The notes beneath the pieces were generated by a model. The model worked only from the letters and a program-made list of their open reading frames with translations. It was not told the DNA's origin and searched no databases. From positions 62,001 to 126,000 of the forward strand of contig NZ_JASKMS010000015.1 in the NCBI RefSeq assembly GCF_030124145.1: a DNA stretch of 64,000 nucleotides, read 5' to 3'. The position numbers were made by a program, and so were the translations under genes. Shown here piece after piece: positions 7,877 to 16,420 of this stretch. The number at the start of each line of letters is the position of its first letter. The stretch's first letter is position 1. The stretch is from Streptomyces sp. 378. GTDB lineage: Bacteria > Actinomycetota > Actinomycetes > Streptomycetales > Streptomycetaceae.

Positions 7877-9517
7877 ATGGTGAGTGTTCAATCTCCTCCC
7901 GGTCGCCGTGAACTCCCCTACGCGCGCGTGCTGTTGCTGCCCGCCATAGTCATGGCCGCGGCGACCGGAGCCGCCGTCGCCCTGGTGGCGGAGCCCGCCC
8001 GGGGCGCCGTCGGCTGGTGCGGCGGCATCGCCACCGCGCTGGTGCTCGCCACGGCGGCCGAGGCGGTGCGCCGCGGCCGTGCGCTGCGCAACCAGCGTGC
8101 GGAGCACGCCCGGCACGCCGCGCACCTGGAGCAGCGGATCGCCGCCCACGAGAACGAACTGGTCCACTTCTCGCGGGAACTCGTCCCCGCCGCGCTCAAC
8201 CTGCTGCGCACCGGAGAATCCCCCAGGGAGGTGATTCGCAAGCTCGGTCTCGCCAACCCCGCGTTCCGCGACCTCCCCGCCCCGCAGGCCGAGACGCTGC
8301 TGACGGTGCTCAAGATCGTCGACCGCGAAGTGACCATGCGTGACGCCGCCGCGCGCTCCTTCGTCAGTGTCGCCCGCCGCGTCCAGGCGATCATCCACCA
8401 GCAGGCCGAGGAACTCCGGGAGATGGAGGAGGACCACGGCCGCAACCCGGAGGTCTTCGACGACCTGCTGCGCATCGACCACGGCAACGCCCTGATCGGC
8501 CGCCTGGCCGACTCCGTCTCCGTCCTCGGCGGTGGCCGCCCCGGACGGCAGTGGCCCGAGCCGGTGTCCCTGTACAGCACCCTGCGCGGCGCCATGTCCC
8601 GCATCCTGGAGTACCGGCGTATCCAGCTGTCCTCCATCGCCAAGGTCAGCGTCAAGGGCATCTACGTCGAGCCGGTCATCCACGCCGCCGCCGAACTCCT
8701 CGACAACGCCACGCGCTACTCGCCGCCCCAGACCAAGGTGCACGTCACCGCCACCGAGGTGCAGACCGGCGTCTGCATCGAGATCGAGGACGGCGGTGTC
8801 AACCTCAACGAGGAGGCCCGCGCCCGGATCGAGGGCATGCTGGACGCCGCCAAGGCGGGCGTCGACCTCCAGGACATCGGCGAACACCCGCGCCTGGGGC
8901 TGGCCGTCGTGGGCCGGCTCTGCACGGCGTACAACATGGAGGTCTCGCTGCGCGCCTCCGCGTACGGCGGCGTGCGGGCCATCCTCATCGTGCCGAGCGA
9001 GATGATCACCCACGAGCCCGGTGTCGGACTCGCCCACGGCATCGGCGCCACCGGCATCCCCATGACGGTCGGCATTCCCGAGGGCCCGAAGCGCGCACCC
9101 AAGAGGCGCCGTCCCACCATGCCGAAGATCCCCGCCACGGTCTCCCTGGAGGACGACGACGCCCCCGAGGTCACCGAGTGGACCACGAACGGCCTGCCGC
9201 AGCGCCGCAGCAGGGTGAAGATGCCGCTCGCCGAGCGGCTCGCCCAGCAGGCCGCCAACGAGAAGGCCGACCGTGAGGCCGCCGAACGGGGCGAGTACAA
9301 CCCCTGGGCGACCGCGGAGCCCGAGCCCCAGCCCCTGCGCGACATGAACGCCCCCGACGCCCCGGGCAAAGGCCTCGAGGCCTTCTGGGAGGGGCTCAAG
9401 CAGGGCATCGAGCCCGGCACGCACCCGACCGACTTCATTCGGAACCCGACCAAGTACCTGCATCTGCTCAACGACCCGGCCCCCATCGAGGCCGACGACG
9501 AGGGGGACCTCAAGTGA
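7877..9517 (+). CDS. rarA: conservon sensor-like histidine kinase (CvnA/RarA type)
   Basis: A 546-residue protein. Two transmembrane segments (about residues 14-34 and 42-60) are followed by a cytoplasmic helical region and a HATPase domain with the N-box AAELLDNATRYSPP (about 275), a degenerate G1 box (EIEDGGV rather than DxGxG) and RLGLAVVGRL. There is no obvious H-box for autophosphorylation, as is usual in conservon kinases. A disordered Pro/Arg-rich tail follows residue 400. First gene of a five-gene coupled operon whose order matches S. coelicolor cvn9 (rarABCDE), which represses aerial mycelium formation. Confidence 0.88.
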   Translation: MVSVQSPPGRRELPYARVLLLPAIVMAAATGAAVALVAEPARGAVGWCGGIATALVLATAAEAVRRGRALRNQRAEHARHAAHLEQRIAAHENELVHFSRELVPAALNLLRTGESPREVIRKLGLANPAFRDLPAPQAETLLTVLKIVDREVTMRDAAARSFVSVARRVQAIIHQQAEELREMEEDHGRNPEVFDDLLRIDHGNALIGRLADSVSVLGGGRPGRQWPEPVSLYSTLRGAMSRILEYRRIQLSSIAKVSVKGIYVEPVIHAAAELLDNATRYSPPQTKVHVTATEVQTGVCIEIEDGGVNLNEEARARIEGMLDAAKAGVDLQDIGEHPRLGLAVVGRLCTAYNMEVSLRASAYGGVRAILIVPSEMITHEPGVGLAHGIGATGIPMTVGIPEGPKRAPKRRRPTMPKIPATVSLEDDDAPEVTEWTTNGLPQRRSRVKMPLAERLAQQAANEKADREAAERGEYNPWATAEPEPQPLRDMNAPDAPGKGLEAFWEGLKQGIEPGTHPTDFIRNPTKYLHLLNDPAPIEADDEGDLK

Positions 9518-9921
9518 TCCAGCAACGGGGCAATTTCGACTGGATGCTCAAGCAGCTCGCCGACGGCGTGCCCGGCATCGAGATGATCGTGGTGCTCTCG
9601 GCCGACGGCCTGCGCATCGCACGCTACGGCGGGGAGCCCGACGCGGCCGACCGGGTCGCCGCGGCCTGCGCCGGCCTGCAGTCCCTCGCGGGCAGCGTCT
9701 GCCAGGAACTCACCGTAGGCGACGGCGAGATGAAGCTCGTCATGATCGAGATCGACCGCGGCTACTTCTACCTGATGAGCGCCGGAGCCAACGCCTTCCT
9801 CGCGGTCCTCTCCGACGTGCGGTGCGAACCCGGCCGGATGAGCGCGATGATGCGCGACCTGGTCGTCCGGATCGGCGGGCACCTCACCAGTCCGCCCCGG
9901 CGGAACGGGCAGATCGTATGA
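9514..9921 (+). CDS. rarB: conservon roadblock/LC7 domain protein (CvnB/RarB type)
   Basis: A 135-residue protein of the roadblock/LC7 fold (FDWMLKQLADGVPGIEMIVVLSADGLRIA at the start is the family pattern). The GTG start overlaps the rarA stop by 4 bases (GTGA), indicating translational coupling. In conservons this protein is thought to regulate the small GTPase encoded two genes downstream and to join a membrane-associated complex with the histidine kinase-like protein. Confidence 0.9.
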   Translation: MIQQRGNFDWMLKQLADGVPGIEMIVVLSADGLRIARYGGEPDAADRVAAACAGLQSLAGSVCQELTVGDGEMKLVMIEIDRGYFYLMSAGANAFLAVLSDVRCEPGRMSAMMRDLVVRIGGHLTSPPRRNGQIV

Positions 9922-10316
9922 CTCCTCCCCGACGCCAGAGGCGCGACCTCGCCGCGGAACCGCCCACACCCAAGGAGGGTGAGGACAAACCCGGCAACCC
10001 GGAGCGGATGTACGTGGTGGCCGGCCCGGACGGTGAACGCGCCGAGCTCGACCTGGTGACGTTAATCGTGGCGCGCGCGACGGACCCGCCGCCCTCCGCC
10101 TCTCCCGAGCAGGCGGCGCTGCTCCGACTCTGCGCCGCCCCCCTGTCCGTGGCCGAGCTGTCGGCCTACCTCAACCTGCCGTTCAGCGCGATGGGCGTAC
10201 TGCTCACCGAGCTGCTGACGGCGGAACTGGTGCAGGCGCGTGCCCCGATCGTCCGCAAGGCGCGCACCGACCGTTCCCTCCTCGAAGCGGTGATGAATGG
10301 ACTTCAACGGCTCTGA
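9918..10316 (+). CDS. rarC: conservon DUF742 protein (CvnC/RarC type), contains a TTA codon
   Basis: A 132-residue DUF742 protein: a Pro/Glu-rich N-terminus, MYVVAGPDGERAELDLVTLIVA, and a winged-helix-like C-terminal half (LLRLCAAPLSVAELSAYLNLPFSAMGVLLTEL). The ATG overlaps the rarB stop by 4 bases. Leu49 is encoded by TTA (10062-10064), which in Streptomyces needs the bldA tRNA, so full-length RarC should depend on bldA. DUF742 proteins accompany the roadblock protein and GTPase in all conservons. Confidence 0.9.
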   Translation: MTPPRRQRRDLAAEPPTPKEGEDKPGNPERMYVVAGPDGERAELDLVTLIVARATDPPPSASPEQAALLRLCAAPLSVAELSAYLNLPFSAMGVLLTELLTAELVQARAPIVRKARTDRSLLEAVMNGLQRL

Positions 10317-10917
10317 CACCATCCCGGGCCCCCGGGCCGAGGACCAGCTGCCCCACACGGCACAGGCCGCGGCCAAGATCGTGATCGTGGGTGGCTTCGG
10401 CGTCGGCAAGACGACCATGGTCGGTTCCGTCAGCGAGATCACACCGCTGACGACCGAGGAGACCATGACGCAGGCCGGCATCGGTGTCGACGACAACTTC
10501 GGCTCCGCGTCCAAGACGGCCACCACCGTCGCCATGGACTTCGGCCGGATCAGCATCACCGACCAGCTCGTGCTGTACCTCTTCGGCACACCCGGCCAGC
10601 AGCGCTTCTGGTTCCTGTGGAACGGGCTGTTCGAGGGTGCCCTCGGCGCGGTGGTGCTGGTCGACACCCGGCGGCTGGAGGTCAGCTTCGACGTCATGGG
10701 ACGCCTGGAGGAACGCGGCGTGCCGTTCGTGGTCGCCATCAACTCCTTCCCGGACGCTCCCCGTTACGACATCGAGGAGCTGCGCACGGCCCTCGACCTC
10801 ACGCCGGACATCCCGATCATCGAGTGCGATGCGCGGCGGCGGGCCTCCAGCCGCGACGTCCTGATGACCCTCATGCGCTTCCTGCACTCGCTCGCCATGA
10901 CGGGCTCGCTCACCTGA
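10297..10917 (+). CDS. rarD: conservon small GTPase-like ATP/GTP-binding protein (CvnD/RarD type)
   Basis: A 206-residue P-loop protein. The G1 motif GGFGVGKTT is at residues 32-40, the G3-like motif LYLFGTPGQQRFW near 90, and NSFP takes the place of the usual NKxD. This matches the conservon D subunit, a MglA-like GTPase. It overlaps the end of rarC by 20 bases. GTP/GDP state is probably tuned by the roadblock subunit RarB. Confidence 0.92.
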   Translation: MDFNGSDTIPGPRAEDQLPHTAQAAAKIVIVGGFGVGKTTMVGSVSEITPLTTEETMTQAGIGVDDNFGSASKTATTVAMDFGRISITDQLVLYLFGTPGQQRFWFLWNGLFEGALGAVVLVDTRRLEVSFDVMGRLEERGVPFVVAINSFPDAPRYDIEELRTALDLTPDIPIIECDARRRASSRDVLMTLMRFLHSLAMTGSLT

Positions 10918-10984
10918 CCCGTAGCACCCACCCCCACACCTCCCCCCAGACACCTGGATTCACTTCAGTTTCGGAGCGATCACT

Positions 10985-12514
10985 GTGACGCCTGAATCCC
11001 ACGCCCCGACCAGTACGGACGACCTCCGGCCCGGCCCGCCCCCCGGCTGCCCCGCGCACGGCCTCGGGCCCGGGGGACTGCACCGGCTGCACGAGGCGGA
11101 GGACCTGGGAGCGCTGTACGAGCAACTGCGGGACCAGCACGGTCCCGTGGCGCCCGTACTGCTCCACGACGACGTGCCGATGTGGATCGTCCTCGGCCAC
11201 GCCGAGAACCTGCACATGGTGCGCTCGCCCTCGCAGTTCTGCAGGGACAGCCGTATCTGGACCCCGCTCAGGGAGGGCCTCGTCAAGCCCGACCACCCGC
11301 TGATGCCGCACATCGCCTGGCAGCCCATCGCCTCGCACGCCGAGGGCGACGAGCACAAGCGGCTGCGCGGCGCGGTCATGGGCGCCATCTCCACCATCGA
11401 CTTCCGCAGCCTGCGCCGCTACATCAACCGCAGCACGCAGGTGATCGTCAACCGGTTCTGCGAGGCGGGCGAGGCGGACCTCGTCCGCCAGTTCACCGAG
11501 CACCTGCCGATGGCGGTGATGTGCGAGATCCTCGGCATGCCCGACGAGTACAACGACCGGCTCGTCGAGTCCGCCCGTGACGCGCTCAAGGGCACCGAGA
11601 CCGCGATCGCCAGCCATTCCTACGTCATGGACGCCCTCAGCCGGCTCACCGCGACCCGCCGCGCCCAGCCGGAGGAGGACCTCGCCAGCTATCTGATCAC
11701 CCACCCGGCCCGGCTGAGCGACGACGAGGTCAGGGAGCACCTGCGCCTGGTGCTCTTCGCCGCCTACGAGGCCACCACCAACCTGCTGTCCAACGTGCTG
11801 CTCACGGTCCTGATCGACCCGCGCTTCCGGGCCCAGCTCAACGGTGGTCAGATGACGGTGCCGGAGGCGGTGGAGCAGTCCCTGTGGAACGAGCCGCCGT
11901 TCAGCACGGTCTTCGCCTACTTCGCCAAGCAGGAGACCGAGCTGGGCGGGCAGCGCATCCGCCGGGGCGACGGGCTGCTCTTCGCGCCGCTTCCCGCCAA
12001 CGTCGACCCGCGGGTGCGGCCGGACCTCAAGGCCAGCATGCAGGGCAACCGCTCGCATCTCGCCTTCGGCGGCGGCCCCCACGAGTGCCCCGGGCAGGAC
12101 ATCGGCCGCTCCATCGCCGACGTGGGCGTGGACGCGCTGCTGATGCGGCTGCCGGACGTCGAACTCGACTGCGACGAGGAGGAGCTGCGCTGGACGGCGT
12201 CCATCGCCTCCCGGCACCTGGTGGAACTGCCGGTGCAGTTCTCGCCCAAGCCGCCGCAGGACGTGCAGGAGGTGCCGAACCACAAGCCGGTCGCCGCGCA
12301 GCGCTCGGACTGGCAGATCGGCACCGCGCAGCCGCAGGCGGCACCGGCCGGGGCGCAGCCTCAGCCGGCCGCCGCGCAGCCCCGGCCCTCGGTCGCCGGG
12401 CCGCAGCCCGTACCGGTGCAGCCGGTGCCGGTGCCGCCGCAGCCGGCCGTCGCGGAACCGCGCGGCCGCAAGGGGGTCTGGCAGCGCTTCCTGAGCTGGT
12501 GGCGCGGCTACTGA
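10985..12514 (+). CDS. rarE: conservon cytochrome P450 of the CYP157 type, lacking ExxR, with Pro/Gln-rich tail
   Basis: A 509-residue protein starting at GTG, 67 bases after rarD. The haem loop FGGGPHECPG gives the thiolate ligand Cys368. The K-helix reads EQSLW at residues 297-301 where other P450s have ExxR. This is the peculiarity described for the CYP157 family (CYP157C1, same numbering as I remember it). The P450 fold ends near residue 410; about 100 more residues are rich in Pro, Ala and Gln and end in a basic/aromatic segment, GVWQRFLSWWRGY, which might bind membrane. Substrate unknown. The stop overlaps the convergent next gene by 7 bases. Confidence 0.9.
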   Translation: MTPESHAPTSTDDLRPGPPPGCPAHGLGPGGLHRLHEAEDLGALYEQLRDQHGPVAPVLLHDDVPMWIVLGHAENLHMVRSPSQFCRDSRIWTPLREGLVKPDHPLMPHIAWQPIASHAEGDEHKRLRGAVMGAISTIDFRSLRRYINRSTQVIVNRFCEAGEADLVRQFTEHLPMAVMCEILGMPDEYNDRLVESARDALKGTETAIASHSYVMDALSRLTATRRAQPEEDLASYLITHPARLSDDEVREHLRLVLFAAYEATTNLLSNVLLTVLIDPRFRAQLNGGQMTVPEAVEQSLWNEPPFSTVFAYFAKQETELGGQRIRRGDGLLFAPLPANVDPRVRPDLKASMQGNRSHLAFGGGPHECPGQDIGRSIADVGVDALLMRLPDVELDCDEEELRWTASIASRHLVELPVQFSPKPPQDVQEVPNHKPVAAQRSDWQIGTAQPQAAPAGAQPQPAAAQPRPSVAGPQPVPVQPVPVPPQPAVAEPRGRKGVWQRFLSWWRGY

Positions 12515-13491
12515 CCGTCCGACGGGCCGTCGTACGTCCCGGCGGCCCACCGGTCGTACGACGCCCAGGCCGCGAGCGCCCGGCCGCTGCGGAACCGGTG
12601 CTCCACGCCCGTGACCGGGTCGGTGAACTCCAGGCGCCGCGCCAGCAGTTGGAGCGGACGCCGGAAGTCACCGGCCGCCACGGGGGCGGTCACCTCGGGG
12701 TAGAGGGGGTCGCCGAGGATGGGCAGGCCCAGGGCGCACATGTGGACGCGCAGCTGGTGGGTCTGCCCGGTGGCGGGCACGAGCCGGTACCGGGCGAGTC
12801 CGCCCGGGTGGTCGCGGCATTCCACCAGTTCGACGCGGCTCACGGCGTTGGGCTCGCCCGGCACCTCCCGGGCGGTGAGCGTCCCGCGCTCCTTCACGAT
12901 CCGGCTGCGCACGGTCCGGGGCAGGGGGAGGGCGGGGTCGTACGGGGCGACGGCCTCGTACTCCTTGCGGATCCGGCGGTCGCGGAACAGCGTCTGGTAG
13001 GCGCCGCGCTCCTCGGGGCGCACGGTGAACAGCACGAGTCCCGCGGTGAGCCGGTCCAGGCGGTGCGCGGCGGTGAGCGCGGGGAGGTCCAGCTCGCGGC
13101 GGAGCCGGGCCAGCGCGGTCTCGGCGACATGGCCGCCGCGCGGGGTGGTGGCGAGGAAGTGCGGCTTGTCGGCGACGACGATGTGCTCGTCCCGGTGCAC
13201 GACCTCCAGCGGGAAGGGCACCGGCACCTCGTCGGGCAGGTCCCGGTGGAACCACACGAACATCCCGGGCACGTAGGACGCGTCCGCCGCGACGGGCCGT
13301 CCGTCCGCCCCGACGATCAGGCCCGCGTCGAACATGCCGTCGACGACCCCGGCGCCCGCCCCGGAGAGCCGCTCCACCAGGTGCTCACGCACCGTGCTCC
13401 ACGGCCCCGCGACGGGCAGCCGCACCCGCACCGGGTCCACGCCGTGGCGCTGCGGCAGGGGAGAGGGCGGGACGGGGGTCTTACGTCTCAT
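12508..13491 (-). CDS. RluA-family pseudouridine synthase
   Basis: 327 residues from the ATG at 13491 (MRRKTPVPP). It has the RluA core: VVHRDEHIVVADKPHFLATTP, the catalytic HRLDRLTAGL (Asp of HRLD, about residue 159), the KEYEAV strand and the GQTHQLRVHM motif near the C-terminus. It converts uridine to pseudouridine in rRNA or tRNA; the target base cannot be read from the sequence. An N-terminal S4-like extension of about 90 residues precedes the catalytic domain. Single gene, convergent with the P450. Confidence 0.92.
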   Translation of the reverse strand: MRRKTPVPPSPLPQRHGVDPVRVRLPVAGPWSTVREHLVERLSGAGAGVVDGMFDAGLIVGADGRPVAADASYVPGMFVWFHRDLPDEVPVPFPLEVVHRDEHIVVADKPHFLATTPRGGHVAETALARLRRELDLPALTAAHRLDRLTAGLVLFTVRPEERGAYQTLFRDRRIRKEYEAVAPYDPALPLPRTVRSRIVKERGTLTAREVPGEPNAVSRVELVECRDHPGGLARYRLVPATGQTHQLRVHMCALGLPILGDPLYPEVTAPVAAGDFRRPLQLLARRLEFTDPVTGVEHRFRSGRALAAWASYDRWAAGTYDGPSDGQ

Positions 13492-13566
13492 CGCGGCCCA
13501 GCGTACGAGGCCGGAGCGCGGGGAAAACCACTGGGAGCGGCGGTGGGTTCTTGTCAGGATGCGGGC

Positions 13567-14148
13567 ATGCCGTTCCTCATCGGCCCGGTCCTGACCGCCG
13601 GGACACTCGCGGGCCGCCCGCAACCCACTCTTCGCGCCGACGGCGGACTCGTCCTGAGGCCGTGGCGGGCCGGGGACGCGCCCGCGGTGTACGAGGTCTT
13701 CCAGGATCCGGTGATGCACCAGTGGCACGCCCGTGCCGCGGACTCCGTGGCGGAGGTCGCCGGCTGGATCCGCGCCTGGCACCAGGCGTGGGAGGGGGAG
13801 CGAGAGGCGCACTGGGCCGTGGCCGGCGCGGACTCCGGCGTGCTGCTGGGCCGGGTGGCGCTACGCGAGCTGCGGCTCGACGACGGGACGGCGGAAGTGG
13901 CGTACTGGACCGCTCCGGCGGCCCGGGGCCGGGGCGTGGCGGTCCGCGCCACGGTCGCGCTCACCCACTGGGCCTTCGACGAGGTCGGCTTCCATCGGCT
14001 GGAACTCCTGCACGCGGTGCGCAACGAGGCGTCGTGCCGTGTCGCGACCAGGACCGGCTTCGCCCTGGAGGGCACCAAGCGCAGTGCGGTCCTGCAGCCG
14101 GACGGGTGGCACGACCTGCATCTGCATGCGCGGGTACGCGGGGACTGA
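13567..14148 (+). CDS. RimJ/RimL-type GNAT N-acetyltransferase
   Basis: A 193-residue GNAT protein. LVLRPWRAGDAPAVYEVFQDP is the typical RimJ/RimL N-terminal half, and YWTAPAARGRGVAVRATVAL is the acetyl-CoA pyrophosphate-binding motif A (RGRGVA). HRLELLHAVRNEASCRVATRTGF forms motif B. The acceptor (protein N-terminus or a small molecule) is not predictable. Divergent from the pseudouridine synthase across 75 bases. Confidence 0.88.
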   Translation: MPFLIGPVLTAGTLAGRPQPTLRADGGLVLRPWRAGDAPAVYEVFQDPVMHQWHARAADSVAEVAGWIRAWHQAWEGEREAHWAVAGADSGVLLGRVALRELRLDDGTAEVAYWTAPAARGRGVAVRATVALTHWAFDEVGFHRLELLHAVRNEASCRVATRTGFALEGTKRSAVLQPDGWHDLHLHARVRGD

Positions 14149-14181
14149 GCCGGGCCCCGCACCGCCCGTGTGCGACCGCCC

Positions 14182-15027
14182 TCAGGCCGCGGACGCGTGG
14201 CTCTCCTGCTCCGCCTCGATCCGGGCGTTCCACTCGCGCTTGGAGGCCTGCCAGCCGTCCTCGTTGTGGCCGTGGCGCCAGTAGCCGGAGATCGAGAGGT
14301 CCTCGCGCGCGACCTGGCGCTCCACGCGGAGCAGATGGCGCAGCTGCTTGACGAAGTGCGCCTCGCCGTGGACGAAGGCGTGTACCCGGCCCTCGGGGAA
14401 CGCCAGACCCCGCACGGCCTCCACCAGTGCCTCGCCGCGCGGGCGGGCGCCGCGGTGCAGCCAGACGACCTCCACGTCCGAGTCGATCTTCTGTTCCTCC
14501 TCGGGGCCGGAGACCTCCACGAAGGCGAAGGCCCTGGCCCCGCGCGGCAGCGCCTCCAGGGCGCAGGCGATCGCGGGCAGCGCGCTCTCGTCCCCCACGA
14601 GCAGATGCCAGTCGGCGTCCGGGGCGGGCGCGTACGCCCCGCCGGGTCCCATGAAGCGCACCGTCTCGCCCGGCCGGACACGCAGGGCCCATGGTCCCGC
14701 CAGGCCCTCGTCACCGTGGATGACGAAGTCCAGGGTCAGCTCGCGGTGCTCGGCGTCCCACTGGCGGACCGTGTACGTCCGGGTGACCGGCCATTGTTCG
14801 CGCGGCAGCTCGTCCCGGACGCGCTGCAGGTCGAAGGGTTCCGGGTAGGTCACGCCCACGGGCGGGAACAGCAGCTTCACATAGTGGTCGGTGCACGTGC
14901 CCACCGAGAAGTCGGCGAGGCCCTCGCCGCCGAGCACCACACGCTGCATGTGCGGGGTCAGCCGCTCGGTGCGGACGACCTGCGCGGAGTGGATCCGGCG
15001 CGGCTGGCGGCCCGGTCGCTCTGCCAT
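14182..15027 (-). CDS. siderophore-interacting protein (FAD-binding ferric-siderophore reductase)
   Basis: 281 residues with the two domains of the SIP/ViuB family: an FAD-binding barrel with the RTYTVR motif (about residue 83) and HGDEGLAGPWALRVRPG, then a C-terminal NAD(P)H-binding-like domain with VGDESALPAI and the family end GYWRHGHNEDGW. It reduces or releases iron from siderophores in the cytoplasm. An AGGGAGG site lies 6 bases before the ATG, and an iron-box match lies 18-36 bases upstream, so repression by a DmdR/DtxR-type regulator in high iron is likely. Confidence 0.93.
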   Translation of the reverse strand: MAERPGRQPRRIHSAQVVRTERLTPHMQRVVLGGEGLADFSVGTCTDHYVKLLFPPVGVTYPEPFDLQRVRDELPREQWPVTRTYTVRQWDAEHRELTLDFVIHGDEGLAGPWALRVRPGETVRFMGPGGAYAPAPDADWHLLVGDESALPAIACALEALPRGARAFAFVEVSGPEEEQKIDSDVEVVWLHRGARPRGEALVEAVRGLAFPEGRVHAFVHGEAHFVKQLRHLLRVERQVAREDLSISGYWRHGHNEDGWQASKREWNARIEAEQESHASAA

Positions 15028-15044
15028 GAGGACCTCCCTGTCCC

Positions 15045-15063
15045 GATAGTTAGGCTAACCTAA
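15045..15063 (-). promoter_or_regulatory. DmdR/DtxR-type iron box
   Basis: GATAGTTAGGCTAACCTAA matches the consensus TTAGGTTAGGCTAACCTAA at 15 of 19 positions by direct comparison, with a perfect right half. It sits just upstream of the siderophore-interacting protein gene, the expected target of iron repression. Confidence 0.8.
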
Positions 15064-15104
15064 GCTAGCACTTCGCCCCCACTTCACACCTCTTGTGGCG
15101 AAGG

Positions 15105-16049
15105 TCACCGCGCGAGCGTCGTCAACAGGCGCTCCAGGGACCCGCCCAGTCCCCAGCGGGCGGCCAGCGCCTCCAGCGCCTCCGGGTCGCGCGGAGCCCG
15201 CGGCAGCGCCGTGGAGACGTCCGGCAGGGGCACGTCGTCGGCGACCCGGACCACCTTCGGAGCGACCGCGAGATACGGACGCGCCTCGTCCAGCCGCCTG
15301 CGCTGGGTCGGAGTCAGCTTCGACCGCCGGTCCTCCACCGCCGCCAGGATCCCGGCCAGGTCCCCGAACTCCGCCAGCAGCTTGGCGGCCGTCTTCTCAC
15401 CGATGCCCGGCACGCCCGGCAGGCCGTCGCTGGGGTCGCCGCGCAGCAGGGCCAGATCCGCGTACCCGCTGCCGCCGACCCCATACTTCTCACGCAGCAC
15501 CGCCTCATCGGTGTGCTGCAGAGTGCCCACGCCCTTCAGCGGGTAGAGCACGCGCACCCCGCGCGCGTCGTCCACCAGTTGGTACAGGTCGCGGTCGCCC
15601 GTGACGATGTCGACCGGGCCCTTCGCCCGTGCGGTGAACGTGCCGATCACGTCGTCCGCCTCATAGCCGGCGACCCCCACGCGCGCGATGCCGACCGCGT
15701 CCAGCACCTCCTCGATGACCGGCACCTGCGGCGACAGCGTGTCGGGCACCTCCTCCTCGTCCGGCCCCGTGGCGTGCTCCTCGGCGACGCGGTGGGCCTT
15801 GTACGACGGGATCAGCTCCACCCGCCACTGCGGCCGCCAGTCGGCGTCCATGCAGGCGACCAGCAGGTCCGGCCGGTGGTCCTTGACCAGGCGGTCGATG
15901 AAGTCGAGCAGTCCGCGGACCGCGTTCACCGGCGTGCCGTCCGGGGCCCGGACCGAGTCCGGGACACCGAAGTAGGCGCGGAAGTAGAGGGAGGCGGTGT
16001 CGAGAAGCATCAGTCGTCCGGTCACGCCACGCATCATGCCGTACCGCAC
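15105..16049 (-). CDS. 5'-3' exonuclease (Pol I-like FEN domain)
   Basis: About 314 residues. The protein begins LMLLDTASLYFRAYFG and carries the acidic metal sites of the T5/Pol I 5'-nuclease family (ACMDAD, GYEADDVIGT, VTGDRDLYQLV), followed by the helix-hairpin-helix GLPGVPGIGEKTAAKLL. It degrades DNA flaps or 5' ends and is separate from DNA polymerase I here. I chose the GTG at 16049 because GGGGAAGG lies 6 bases before it; ATG at 16037 or 16034 and GTG at 16025 are in-frame alternatives that do not alter the domain. Confidence 0.9.
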   Translation of the reverse strand: MRYGMMRGVTGRLMLLDTASLYFRAYFGVPDSVRAPDGTPVNAVRGLLDFIDRLVKDHRPDLLVACMDADWRPQWRVELIPSYKAHRVAEEHATGPDEEEVPDTLSPQVPVIEEVLDAVGIARVGVAGYEADDVIGTFTARAKGPVDIVTGDRDLYQLVDDARGVRVLYPLKGVGTLQHTDEAVLREKYGVGGSGYADLALLRGDPSDGLPGVPGIGEKTAAKLLAEFGDLAGILAAVEDRRSKLTPTQRRRLDEARPYLAVAPKVVRVADDVPLPDVSTALPRAPRDPEALEALAARWGLGGSLERLLTTLAR

Positions 16050-16420
16050 CGACAGCCTTCCCCGCCGCGCAACGGGTGCGGGCCGACCTCTCGGGTCGTG
16101 TGCGAGGGCAACGGTAGGAATTCGGCCAACCACGGAGCGCTATGCCGCCGCCCGGGCTTCGCCGTGTCCCGGGGCTGCCTGGGGGCGTCCGTCCGCGTTC
16201 CCCCGTCGGGGGGCGATCAGGGCCTCGACTCGGCCGGTCCGGCGCTCGCTAGGCTGGCGTGAACTGTGGGGTCCGACCGCACGCCGTGTGACACCGATGT
16301 GACGGGCGCATGCAACGGTTTGCCGAACATGCGTAGGGTGCAGACAACTCAACAGAAGCAGTGCGCCGGGACACCGTCGCACGGGGAGCGGATCGACGGG
16401 CGAAGAAGGGAGCCGGAGCC
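16050..16420. other. intergenic region before the XRE-cupin regulator
   Basis: 371 bases separating divergent genes. The left part is GC-rich and structureless to the eye; the right part must hold the promoter of the regulator. A possible pair is TGCAAC with TAGGGT at a 17-base spacing just downstream of 16310, but the -35 is poor. No gene is supported. Confidence 0.4.

Noticed and set aside
7877..12514. P450 operon as part of a natural-product gene cluster
   Set aside because: Gene content and overlaps are those of a conservon; no biosynthetic core gene is nearby.
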